Shown here: piece after piece, positions 1-6,264 of the stretch | Position numbering within the stretch: the first letter of the stretch is position 1 | Layout of the letters: each line of letters opens with the position of its first letter | From: an uncultured Bacteroidaceae bacterium | Lineage (GTDB): Bacteria > Bacteroidota > Bacteroidia > Bacteroidales > Bacteroidaceae | NCBI GenBank assembly: GCA_934364765.1 | Contig: CAKRMO010000009.1 | Span: forward strand, 1-12,959 | Direction: 5' to 3' | Length of the DNA stretch: 12,959 bases | Program-made: the position numbers and the translations under genes | The notes under the pieces: model-generated | The model's database searches: none | Told to the model about the DNA's origin: nothing | What the model saw: the letters and a program-made list of their open reading frames with translations, nothing else

Positions 1-639
1 GACAATTTCATCTGGAACGAGAAGCGCACAAAGGCTATATGCGATGCGCTGAAAAAGCACGGCTTTGTGTGGGGCTGCCAGGCGAGGGTGGACGAAATAA
101 CCGAGCCGATAGCAAAAATGCTCGGCGAGTCGGGCTGCCGGTATATAGACCTTGGCGTGGAGTCGTTTGACGACGAAATTCTGGGCTATATAAAGAAGGG
201 CTTCACCAAGGAGCATATTTACAAAGCGGTGGCTTTGCTGAAAAAATACAAGGTGCCTGTGAAGCTCAACATCCTGATAGGGGCGTCGCCGCTTGAGACG
301 CGCGAAAAACTGAAGGACACCATACGCAGGGCGAAACGGCTTAACGTTGACCAGATAATGTTCAACATCGTGTCGCCGTTCCCCGGCACGGAGTTCTACA
401 ACCTTGCCAAGGAAAACAAGTGGATAGTTACGGGAGAATACACCCCTACTGATGTGCAGCGCACCTCGATCGTGAGCTATCCGAACCTGTCCGCGAAAGA
501 AATGGAGCGGATACTTTTCAGGGCGAACCTCGGTTATTTCCTGTCGCCCGCGTTTGTGATTAAGCAACTTCACAGGTTTCACAGCGTGAAAGAGTTTGTG
601 TCCGCGCTGAAAGCCTTGAAGATAAAACTGTTCGGGTAG
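1..639 (+). CDS. Radical SAM protein, C-terminal part (B12-binding radical SAM type), 5' truncated
   Basis: The reading frame is open from the first base, so the start and the N-terminal domains (expected cobalamin-binding domain and the CxxxCxxC cluster motif) lie upstream of the window; 212 residues remain. The first residues, DNFIWNEKR, match the DDNF segment after the first strands of the radical SAM barrel in B12-dependent radical SAM enzymes. Next comes CRYIDLGVESFDDEIL (about residues 48-63), the usual IGVES strand with its following acidic residues, then a KYKVPVKLNILIGASPLET strand and an FNIVSPFPGTEFY strand (about 121-133), both typical of this superfamily. The stop is 3 nt before a glycosyltransferase gene, so the two are probably cotranscribed and act on the same glycan, lipid or cofactor. 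The substrate cannot be inferred. The family call is secure; the B12 subclass is likely. Confidence 0.85.
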   Translation, partial: DNFIWNEKRTKAICDALKKHGFVWGCQARVDEITEPIAKMLGESGCRYIDLGVESFDDEILGYIKKGFTKEHIYKAVALLKKYKVPVKLNILIGASPLETREKLKDTIRRAKRLNVDQIMFNIVSPFPGTEFYNLAKENKWIVTGEYTPTDVQRTSIVSYPNLSAKEMERILFRANLGYFLSPAFVIKQLHRFHSVKEFVSALKALKIKLFG

Positions 640-642
640 GCC

Positions 643-1395
643 ATGCTGCTGTCTGTGATACTGATAACCTGGAACGGCAGGAAGCTTCTCGCAAAATGCC
701 TCAAGTCGATGTCGTTCATGTTGCAGCGCGAGGACGTTGAGGTTATAGTTGTGGACAACGGCAGCGAAGACGGCACAATACACTTTCTGCATGACAAATA
801 TCCCGACATCACGGCAATTTCGCTTGAGAAAAACCGTGGGGTGGCATACGCCCGCAACAGGGCGTTGGAGCGCGCCGCCGGCGAATACCTTTGGATTCTC
901 GACAACGACACGGAAATCACCGAGCCTGTGGCTCGCGGCATGATGGAGTTCATGAGGAAAAATCCCAAAGTGGGACTCGCGGGCTGCCGCCTTGTGGATG
1001 CCGACGGGCTGGTTCAGGAAAGCTGCAAACGCTATCCCGGCATAGGGGAAAAGGTGAAGAACCTGCTCCATCCGCATGGCTACCGCTACGCCTACGGCTT
1101 GGAGAGAATGAAGCGGAGGTTCGAGCCGGAATATCTCATCGGCGCGTGCCAGTTTATAAGAAGGGAGGCGTATGAGGCGGCGGGGCCTCTGGACGAAAAG
1201 ATATTCTACGGCCCCGAGGACGCCGACTTTTGCCTGCGTGTGAAAAAGGCTGGTTTTTCCCTTGCGTACATTCCCGAATTTACGGTGCTTCACCATTGCC
1301 AGCGCATGACGAGAAACAGGGTTCTCACGCCTATCGGTTTGAAGCACATAGAGGGGCTTGTGCACCTTTATTTCAAATACAAACGCTTTTTCTGA
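643..1395 (+). CDS. Family 2 glycosyltransferase (rhamnosyltransferase-like)
   Basis: This 250-residue protein is predicted to transfer a sugar from a nucleotide-sugar donor at the cytoplasmic face. It has the GT-A fold order of GT2 enzymes: SVILITWNGRK at the N-terminus (4-14), VIVVDNGSEDGT (34-45), RNRALERAAGEYLWILDNDTEI with the metal-binding DxD equivalent DND at 87-89, then GACQFIRREAYEAAGPLDE (167-185), YGPEDADFCLRVKKAGF with the acidic ED pair near 192-193, and FTVLHH (213-218). The length fits a single-domain GT2 and no membrane helix is evident. The arrangement after DND is that of WbbL-like rhamnosyltransferases, but donor and acceptor are not determined. It starts 3 nt after the radical SAM gene, and its TGA shares one base with the ATG of the next gene, so translation is probably coupled. 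Confidence 0.92.
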   Translation: MLLSVILITWNGRKLLAKCLKSMSFMLQREDVEVIVVDNGSEDGTIHFLHDKYPDITAISLEKNRGVAYARNRALERAAGEYLWILDNDTEITEPVARGMMEFMRKNPKVGLAGCRLVDADGLVQESCKRYPGIGEKVKNLLHPHGYRYAYGLERMKRRFEPEYLIGACQFIRREAYEAAGPLDEKIFYGPEDADFCLRVKKAGFSLAYIPEFTVLHHCQRMTRNRVLTPIGLKHIEGLVHLYFKYKRFF

Positions 1396-1919
1396 TGTTG
1401 CTGAAAGGGGAGAATGTGCGTCTCCGCGCCCTTGAGCCCGAGGATCTCGAAATCTTCGCAGGTGTGGAGAACGACCCGGAGCTTTGGGCGTGTTCCTCAA
1501 CAAACGTACCTTATTCGCGCTTTGCCGTGAGAAATTTCATATCCTCCACCAGCAACGACATATACGCCGACAAGCAGGTGAGGCTCGTTGCATGCAGAAA
1601 TTCCGACGGTGTTCCTGTGGCTTTTGCCGACATGACAGGCTTCGAACCACGCCACAGGCGCGCCGAGGTGGGGATTGTGGTTTTTCCCGGCTACCGAAAC
1701 CGTGGGATTGGCGCGGAAGTTCTGGAGCTTCTTGGCGAATACGCCTGCAGGGTGGTTGCGCTGCACACGCTTTACGCCGTGGTGGCGAAAAACAACGAGG
1801 CTTCGTGCCGCTTGTTTGCCGGCGCGGGCTATGAAAGGGCCGCCTTGCTGCCGCAATGGCTTTTTGTTGACGGCAAATACGAGGACGCTCTGATTATGGA
1901 GAAAATCTTCGACGAATAG
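1395..1919 (+). CDS. GNAT family N-acetyltransferase (RimJ/RimL/SpeG-like)
   Basis: This 174-residue protein is predicted to move an acetyl group from acetyl-CoA to an amine. The N-terminus VRLRALEPEDLEIF (8-21) is typical of the RimJ/RimL/SpeG branch. The acetyl-CoA loop is PGYRNRGIGAEVLELL (98-113, R/Q-x-x-G-x-G/A), and the following strand and helix VVAKNNEASCRLFAGAGYE (129-147) is the usual NxxSxxLxxxxGF/Y motif. The frame stays open upstream to 1230, but the ATG at 1395 in a TGATG stop/start overlap with the glycosyltransferase gives a family-length protein and is the chosen start. The acceptor could be a sugar amine on the glycan made by the neighbour, a polyamine or a protein N-terminus; context favours the first, but sequence alone does not decide. 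Confidence 0.88.
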   Translation: MLLKGENVRLRALEPEDLEIFAGVENDPELWACSSTNVPYSRFAVRNFISSTSNDIYADKQVRLVACRNSDGVPVAFADMTGFEPRHRRAEVGIVVFPGYRNRGIGAEVLELLGEYACRVVALHTLYAVVAKNNEASCRLFAGAGYERAALLPQWLFVDGKYEDALIMEKIFDE

Positions 1920-1950
1920 TGCGGCGTGGCGCATTTGTAAATACATTCTC

Positions 1951-2868
1951 ATGGCTTTTGACAAGAACACTTTCGACATAAACGGCAAGGACATCCTTAG
2001 CATGGCTACCTTTGCCGACGAGGATGTGATTGCGTTCGACAACGTGAGGGACATTTGCCTTAACGAAAGGGTGAAGATAGAAAACTTCATAATCGCCCTT
2101 TGCAACAAAGGGCGCGGCGCGATAACCATAAACGGCGCGGAATACAACGTGGGCGTTGACGATTTTGTGATATGCCGCCCCAACCACATTATCGAGAACA
2201 TGATGGAGAGCATCGACTTTGAGTGTTCCTGTATGTGTGTCTCAACCGAGTTCATGCGCAATGTGATGCTTATGGCAAACAACTGGGACTTCAACCTTGT
2301 AATTGAGGAAAACCCCGTGATACACCTCGACAGGGAGGAGTCGGAGGTGATAAACGCATACAGCGCGATACTGAAAAACACATTGCGCGGTGCGCCGCGC
2401 CGCCACCACAAGGAGGTTGTGGAGTCGCTCATGAGGGCTGCGGCGTGCTATCTCACCGATATGCTAATGCAGCACATGGAGGCGAAACCGCATACGTTTT
2501 ATAAAAGTGAGGTTGCGTTCAACGCCTTCCTCGACTTGCTCGCGTCAACCTTCCCCCGCCCGAGGGGCGTCGGCTTCTATTCCGGAAAGTTGGGGATGTC
2601 AAACCGCCACCTTGCCTCGGTGTGCCTGCGGGTGAGCGGCAAGACGGCGCTGCAGCTCATCACCGAATATGCCATACGCGACATAAAGCGCGAGCTTCTC
2701 AAGCCCGAGAACACCATAAAGCAGGTGGCAATCAACATGGGCTTTGACAATGTTTCGAGCCTCGGGCGTTATTTCCGGAACTCCACAAACGTGTCGCCCA
2801 AGGCGTTCCGCGCAACATACGCGAGGAATATGTGCGGGCGTGGCGCGGATGTGGCGGAAACGGTGTAG
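1951..2868 (+). CDS. AraC-family transcriptional regulator
   Basis: This 305-residue protein has the usual two-part layout: an N-terminal cupin-like sensor (about 30-110, with GRGAITINGAEYNVGVDDFV resembling the core beta strands) and a C-terminal AraC/XylS double helix-turn-helix domain (about 205-293). The second HTH is clear: NTIKQVAINMGFDNVSSLGR (254-273) followed by YFRNSTNVSPKAFRATY (274-290), the most conserved signature of the family. The start at 1951 is the first ATG after the acetyltransferase stop, 31 nt earlier, so it may sit at the end of that operon. A hairpin with a T run follows the gene. The inducer and targets are unknown; the operon upstream is an obvious candidate target, by position only. 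Confidence 0.92.
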   Translation: MAFDKNTFDINGKDILSMATFADEDVIAFDNVRDICLNERVKIENFIIALCNKGRGAITINGAEYNVGVDDFVICRPNHIIENMMESIDFECSCMCVSTEFMRNVMLMANNWDFNLVIEENPVIHLDREESEVINAYSAILKNTLRGAPRRHHKEVVESLMRAAACYLTDMLMQHMEAKPHTFYKSEVAFNAFLDLLASTFPRPRGVGFYSGKLGMSNRHLASVCLRVSGKTALQLITEYAIRDIKRELLKPENTIKQVAINMGFDNVSSLGRYFRNSTNVSPKAFRATYARNMCGRGADVAETV

Positions 2869-2903
2869 GCCACGCTTTGCCGGCGCGGCGTTTTGTCGCG
2901 CAA

Positions 2904-2937
2904 AGCTCCCGATGCAGCAATATCCGGGGCTTTTTTT
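2904..2937 (+). terminator. Likely intrinsic terminator after the AraC-type gene
   Basis: AGCTCC at 2904-2909 pairs with GGGGCT at 2926-2931 (one T-G wobble), closing a 16-nt loop, and a run of seven T begins at 2931. It lies 35 nt after the regulator's stop. An overlapping alternative hairpin, GCTTTGC (2874-2880) with GCAAAGC (2900-2906), may compete or extend it. Confidence 0.6.
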
Positions 2938-2965
2938 ATGCGCGGGGCTTTTTTCCGCCGAAAAA

Positions 2966-2997
2966 TTTGGCGGTTAAAATAAATATCGCTTATTTTG
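2966..2997 (+). promoter_or_regulatory. Candidate Bacteroidota-type promoter for the ECF sigma gene
   Basis: A TTTG at 2966-2969 is followed after 20 nt by TTATTTTG at 2990-2997, a 7/8 match to the -7 consensus TAnnTTTG with spacing close to the known -33/-7 arrangement. A start site near 3004 would leave a leader of about 65 nt before the ATG at 3070. Immediately upstream, CCGCC (2955-2959) and GGCGG (2969-2973) can form a hairpin overlapping the -33 element. Confidence 0.5.
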
Positions 2998-3069
2998 TCA
3001 TGCTTAACATAAAACTTTACCGCCTATTGCACATCGTTACTCCAAAGAACAAATGAAATAAAGACAGTA

Positions 3070-3663
3070 ATGGACAAATTGTGCAAACTCTCGGACGAGC
3101 AGTTGGTGGAAAATTACGCCAAGGGCGACAATGACGCCTTTGACACGCTGCTTGCGCGGTATCAGCAGAAAATATACTCTTATATACTATTCCTCGTGCA
3201 TGATGCCGAGGTGGCTGACGACCTGTTTCAGGAAACGTTCATGAAAGCCATTATAACCATACGGCAGGGACGCTATGTGGAGAGCGGGCGTTTCTCGGCG
3301 TGGCTCACGCGCATTGCCCACAACCTTGTGATTGACAAATACCGTCAGGACCGCAACTCGAATGTCATCTCGAACGACGCGAGCGACGCCGACCTGTTCA
3401 ACGACGCTTCACTGTCGGACATCACGGTGGAGATGAAGATGATCACCGAACAGTCGCTCACGGACGTGGGACGGCTTTTGCGCGAACTGCCCGACAACCA
3501 GAAGGAAGTTTTGTACATGCGCTTTTACCAGGATTTGAGCTTCAAGGAAATTGCCGACGCCACAGGCGTGAGCATAAACACCGCGCTCGGGCGTATGCGC
3601 TACGGGCTTATAAACCTGCGCAAGATGGTCAGCGAGCGCGGCATAGTGCTTGAGGTTTATTGA
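3070..3663 (+). CDS. RNA polymerase sigma factor, ECF subfamily
   Basis: A 197-residue sigma-70 factor reduced to regions 2 and 4, as in ECF sigmas. Region 2 spans about 24-95 and includes AEVADDLFQETFMKAI (46-61, core-binding helix and -10 contact region) and FSAWLTRIAHNLVIDKYRQ (75-93). Region 4 spans about 130-186, with LRELPDNQKEVLYMRFYQDL (137-156) and the HTH SFKEIADATGVSINTALGRM (157-176) that reads the -35 element. From memory it resembles a lone ECF sigma widespread in Bacteroidales. No anti-sigma gene with a membrane helix follows: after the stop there is only repeat-rich noncoding DNA. Control may therefore be transcriptional, from the promoter candidate near 2990, or by a partner elsewhere. 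The start follows an A-rich leader without a clear Shine-Dalgarno site. Confidence 0.95.
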   Translation: MDKLCKLSDEQLVENYAKGDNDAFDTLLARYQQKIYSYILFLVHDAEVADDLFQETFMKAIITIRQGRYVESGRFSAWLTRIAHNLVIDKYRQDRNSNVISNDASDADLFNDASLSDITVEMKMITEQSLTDVGRLLRELPDNQKEVLYMRFYQDLSFKEIADATGVSINTALGRMRYGLINLRKMVSERGIVLEVY

Positions 3664-3688
3664 TTGCCGCATTCTGTGAAGGCAGGGA

Positions 3689-3729
3689 TGCAATCTTTGT
3701 GCTTTTATTCGATTAATAAAAGAATTGCA
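3689..3729. other. AT-rich hairpin after the sigma gene
   Basis: CTTTTATT (3702-3709) and AATAAAAG (3715-3722) are perfect reverse complements around a 5-nt loop, and an outer pair TGCAAT (3689-3694) with ATTGCA (3724-3729) can extend the structure. It begins 26 nt after the sigma factor stop codon. It lacks a GC-rich stem and a T tail, so it may be an mRNA 3' stabilising structure rather than a terminator. Confidence 0.4.
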
Positions 3730-3735
3730 CCGCTT

Positions 3736-3845
3736 GTAGGGGCGTATGCCATACGCCCTGAATTGCGCGGATTATGCAATTTGACGTGGCGGTTTGTGAT
3801 GCGGTTTACGCGGTGGCGTACAGGGCGTATGCCATACGCCCCTAC
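3736..3845. repeat. REP/BIME-like element: two palindromes in an inverted pair
   Basis: Two 25-nt arms, 3736-3760 and 3821-3845, are reverse complements at 24 of 25 positions and surround a 60-nt spacer. Each arm contains the same 19-nt sequence GGGCGTATGCCATACGCCC, itself a palindrome around a central C, so each arm can fold alone or pair with the other. The outer ends are GTAGG and CCTAC. The layout is that of a REP doublet or small MITE carrying no gene. No transposase is nearby and no clear target-site duplication could be picked out. Confidence 0.75.
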
Positions 3846-3930
3846 GTATATACCGTTGCAATCAATAAACAACACACATCGTTCATATAATTTCCGCAAA
3901 AGCAAAATGCCCGTCCCTTTCCAAGTACCC

Positions 3931-4018
3931 CGAAAACTACATAGGACATAGAAAAAACTACGTCCTATGCAGGAAAAATTATGTCTGATATAATTCAAAC
4001 TACATCAGACCTTTTTTT
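3931..4018 (+). repeat. 88-bp intergenic element, copy A: four 21-nt units
   Basis: This segment is repeated in inverted orientation at 9659-9746 with 85 of 88 positions identical; the mismatches are at 3943, 3949 and 3952, and 3953-4018 is a perfect 66-nt match. Inside, a block close to AAAACTAC starts at 3933, 3954, 3975 and 3996, exactly 21 nt apart (unit 3 reads AAAATTAT, unit 4 CAAACTAC). After each block comes a 7-nt core: ATAGGAC, GTCCTAT, GTCTGAT, ATCAGAC. Cores 1 and 2 are reverse complements, as are cores 3 and 4, so two successive hairpins can form. Weaker similarity between the copies continues to about 4056 (TTGCAA, then GAAAACCAAA, then CTTGC). Confidence 0.9.
3983..4018 (+). 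terminator. Intrinsic terminator formed by the last two units of copy A
   Basis: GTCTGAT (3983-3989) pairs with ATCAGAC (4004-4010), followed by C and seven T (4012-4018). On the plus strand it could end transcripts from the sigma gene or from the repeat region before they reach purT. Confidence 0.65.
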
Positions 4019-4232
4019 CGCACCTTGCAATATGTTGAAAACCAAATGCTTGCAAGTGATTTTTGAGATGCGGTCAATTTGCTGAAAACCAGTGTGTTGC
4101 TGTTGTTTTGCGTATGCCGCCGTTTTTTGCCCTGCGGCGCGTTCCCGAAAATAACGTGCAGCAAATCCCCCGGCGTTATAATAATGTGGCGCGTGGTGCG
4201 TTATCATAGTGTAAACATTCAAATTACAGCCT
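4019..4232. other. Noncoding stretch before the small ORF
   Basis: No convincing gene is seen here. Two related short motifs lie in direct orientation: TTGAAAACCAAATGCTTGC (about 4035-4053) and CTGAAAACCAGTGTGTTGC (about 4082-4100). A third CTGAAAACCA lies near 9588, beside the other copy of the 88-bp element. No TAnnTTTG box with a proper -33 partner was found, so the promoter for the small ORF and purT is unresolved; TCAATTTG at 4074-4081 is a 7/8 match without a well-placed partner. Confidence 0.5.
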
Positions 4233-4361
4233 ATGATTAAATTTTCCGCCCCTGAATTGTCCCCGCGTGAAGCCACGCTGCAATTTCTAAAGTTTTTCGC
4301 CCGCAACTATATGCCCTTGGAGCTTCCCGAGGCCGGCGGTGCGCCTGTGGTGATGAACTGA
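4233..4361 (+). CDS. Small conserved-looking protein, 42 residues
   Basis: An ATG at 4233 opens a 42-codon frame ending at TGA 4359-4361, 35 nt before purT on the same strand. The peptide begins MIKFSAPELSPREATLQFLK and continues with FFARNYMPLELPEA; it has no signal peptide or membrane helix and could form one amphipathic helix over residues 11-26. Codon choice looks like that of the neighbours (GC-ending codons frequent). From memory, Bacteroidota genomes contain many short proteins with an acidic or Ser/Pro start followed by a T-L-x-F-(I/L)-(R/K)-x-F-A-x-x-Y core, which this matches; that recollection could not be checked here. Function unknown. It could be a free small protein or a leader ORF influencing purT translation. 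Confidence 0.6.
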   Translation: MIKFSAPELSPREATLQFLKFFARNYMPLELPEAGGAPVVMN

Positions 4362-4396
4362 CATCGCCGCCCTTTCAAGACAATAACAATTAAGAC

Positions 4397-5563
4397 ATGA
4401 AGAAGATAATGCTGCTGGGTTCGGGAGAGCTCGGCAAAGAATTTGTGATAGCCGCCAAGCGTCTCGGACAGTACGTTGTCGCTTGCGACTCTTACCAGCA
4501 CGCCCCTGCAATGCAGGTGGCAGACGAGTTTGAAGTGTTCAACATGCTCGACGGGGACGCGCTTTTTGGCGCGGTGAGCCGCCACCGCCCCGACATCATA
4601 GTGCCGGAGGTTGAGGCCATACGCACCGAGCGCCTTTACGATTTTGAGCGTGAGGGGATACAGGTTGTGCCGAGCGCACGCGCCGTCAACTTCACCATGA
4701 ACCGCAAGGCCATACGCGACCTCGCCGCCAAGGAGCTTGGCTTGAAGACAGCCCGCTACCGCTATGCCAAAAGCCTGGATGAGCTGCGCGAGGCTGTGGG
4801 CGAGATAGGCATGCCGTGCGTGGTCAAGCCGCTTATGTCCTCATCGGGACACGGGCAGAGCGTGATACGCACCGAAGAGGACATACAGACCTCATGGGAT
4901 TTCGCCTGCAGCGGCGCAAGGGGCGACGTGATGGAGGTGATAGTGGAGGAGTTCGTGAAGTTCGACAGCGAGATAACGCTCCTCACCGTAACGCAGCGCA
5001 GCGGCAGGACGCTTTTCTGCGCACCCATAGGACACGTGCAGAAGCATGGCGACTACCGCGAGAGTTTCCAGCCCGCCGCCATCAAGCCAGAACATCTTGA
5101 GGAGGCGCAGCGCATGGCCGATGCCGTAACACGCGCCCTCACAGGTTGCGGAATATGGGGCGTGGAGTTCTTCCTGAGCAACGAGAACGGGGTGTATTTC
5201 TCCGAACTTTCCCCGCGCCCTCACGACACAGGCATGGTTACGCTCGCGCAAACGCAGAACCTTAATGAGTTTGAGCTTCACTTGCGTGCGCTTCTCGGTC
5301 TGCCCGTGCCCGAAATAGAGCTGCTGCGCGCCGGGGCGAGCTGTCCGGTGCTTGCCGTGGGCGACACGCCTACCGAACCCGACTTTATAGGTGTTGACGA
5401 GGCGTTGCTCGAGCCGCGCACCGACTTGCGCATTTTCGGAAAGCCGCGCGCGTGGAAGGAACGCCGCCTTGGCGTGGCGCTGGCCTACGACAGCATTGGC
5501 TGCAACATGGACGCGCTCCGCGAGAAGGTGAAGAACGTTGCCGACAAGGTGAAGAATCTTTAA
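4397..5563 (+). CDS. purT: Formate-dependent phosphoribosylglycinamide formyltransferase 2 (PurT)
   Basis: PurT makes formyl-GAR from GAR, formate and ATP in the third step of purine synthesis, without folate, in the cytoplasm. The 388 residues are close to the E. coli length of about 392 and align by eye along the whole protein. Visible motifs: [12 protein letters not shown] (4-15, GAR-binding N domain), [12 protein letters not shown] (69-80), [16 protein letters not shown] (101-116), the ATP-grasp loop [17 protein letters not shown] (142-158), GDYRESFQP (218-226), the Mg-ligand region GVEFFL (E257), and [15 protein letters not shown] with E270 (269-283). The C-terminal [18 protein letters not shown] (346-363) is also conserved. 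The ATG at 4397 follows an A-rich leader. rpe begins 26 nt after the stop, so the two are probably cotranscribed. Confidence 0.98.
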   Translation: MKKIMLLGSGELGKEFVIAAKRLGQYVVACDSYQHAPAMQVADEFEVFNMLDGDALFGAVSRHRPDIIVPEVEAIRTERLYDFEREGIQVVPSARAVNFTMNRKAIRDLAAKELGLKTARYRYAKSLDELREAVGEIGMPCVVKPLMSSSGHGQSVIRTEEDIQTSWDFACSGARGDVMEVIVEEFVKFDSEITLLTVTQRSGRTLFCAPIGHVQKHGDYRESFQPAAIKPEHLEEAQRMADAVTRALTGCGIWGVEFFLSNENGVYFSELSPRPHDTGMVTLAQTQNLNEFELHLRALLGLPVPEIELLRAGASCPVLAVGDTPTEPDFIGVDEALLEPRTDLRIFGKPRAWKERRLGVALAYDSIGCNMDALREKVKNVADKVKNL

Positions 5564-5589
5564 TCCACGGCAAAACAAAAATTCAGAAA

Positions 5590-6243
5590 ATGACACCGAT
5601 AATTTCCCCCTCGCTGCTCGCCGCCGATTTCGGCAACCTTGCCCGCGACGTTGAAATGCTCAACCGCAGCAGCGCCGACTGGATGCACCTTGACGTGATG
5701 GACGGGGTTTTTGTGCCGAACATCTCTTTCGGCTTCCCCGTCATGGAGGCTATAGCAAGCGTTGCAAGAAAACCGCTTGACGTACACCTTATGACCGTGC
5801 AGCCGGAACGCTATGTCGAAAACGTGAAGGATCTTGGCGCGCGCATAATGAATGTGCACGTGGAGGCAAGCCCGCACCTCCACCGCACAATACAGCAAAT
5901 CCACTCTGCGGGAATGCTTGCCGGGGCTACGCTTAACCCCTCCACGCCTGTGAGCATGGTGGAGGACGTATTGGAGGAGCTTGACCTTGTTCTCATCATG
6001 TCGGTAAATCCGGGCTTCGGAGGGCAGAAGTTCATAGAGCATTCCCTGAAAAAGGTTGAGAAGCTGCGCCGCATGATTGACTCCTGCGGCTCGGGTGCGC
6101 TTATCGAGGTTGACGGAGGCGTTAACTCCGAAAACGCGCCGCTGCTCGTCAGTGCCGGGGCCGATGCCCTTGTGGCGGGGAGCGCAGTGTTCAACGCTCC
6201 CGACCCGGAAGCGGAAATCGAAGCTTTGAAGGCGGTGGAATAA
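5590..6243 (+). CDS. rpe: Ribulose-phosphate 3-epimerase
   Basis: Rpe interconverts ribulose 5-phosphate and xylulose 5-phosphate in the pentose phosphate pathway. The 217 residues are a normal length for this TIM barrel. Conserved features in order: IISPSLLAADFGNL (4-17), WMHLDVMDGVFVPN (31-44) with metal ligand H33 and catalytic D35, LDVHLM (63-68) with metal ligand H66, NPSTP (116-120), IMSVNPGFGGQKFI (136-149), and LIEVDGGVN (171-179) with catalytic and metal-binding D175, then AGADALVAGSAVF (189-201), which binds phosphate. All four metal or catalytic residues are intact. The frame is open further upstream, but the ATG at 5590 gives the canonical N-terminus after an AAAA leader. It lies between purT and comEC on the same strand. 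Confidence 0.98.
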   Translation: MTPIISPSLLAADFGNLARDVEMLNRSSADWMHLDVMDGVFVPNISFGFPVMEAIASVARKPLDVHLMTVQPERYVENVKDLGARIMNVHVEASPHLHRTIQQIHSAGMLAGATLNPSTPVSMVEDVLEELDLVLIMSVNPGFGGQKFIEHSLKKVEKLRRMIDSCGSGALIEVDGGVNSENAPLLVSAGADALVAGSAVFNAPDPEAEIEALKAVE

Positions 6244-6262
6244 GGCGGCTTTAAGGCGGTGG
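6223..6262 (+). repeat. Short direct repeat across the rpe stop codon
   Basis: GCTTTGAAGGCGGTGG (6223-6238) recurs as GCTTTAAGGCGGTGG (6248-6262), one base shorter. The first copy encodes the last residues of Rpe; the second supplies the spacer just before the comEC start. It looks like a small tandem duplication. Confidence 0.6.
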
Positions 6263-6264
6263 GG

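Noticed and set aside
1497..2432. Long minus-strand open frame (311 codons) across the acetyltransferase and AraC genes
   Set aside because: It lies antisense to two clear protein families, its translation has no recognisable motif, and it is a by-product of GC-rich codon structure.
3736..3845. CRISPR array
   Set aside because: Only two copies of the palindrome are present and they form an inverted pair with one 60-nt spacer; there are no regular repeats with variable spacers and no cas genes.
3664..3951. Open frames on both strands across the REP-like doublet (3664-3951 plus, 3705-3998 minus)
   Set aside because: They run through palindromes and the 88-bp element, have no plausible start context, and the translations are low-quality.
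3931..4018. CRISPR-like array or ribozyme from the 21-nt periodicity
   Set aside because: Units of 21 nt are too short for repeat plus spacer, the variable parts pair with each other, and no known ribozyme core was recognised.
4287..4585. Minus-strand frames opposite the small ORF and the purT start
   Set aside because: They overlap conserved PurT residues and lack any recognisable motif.
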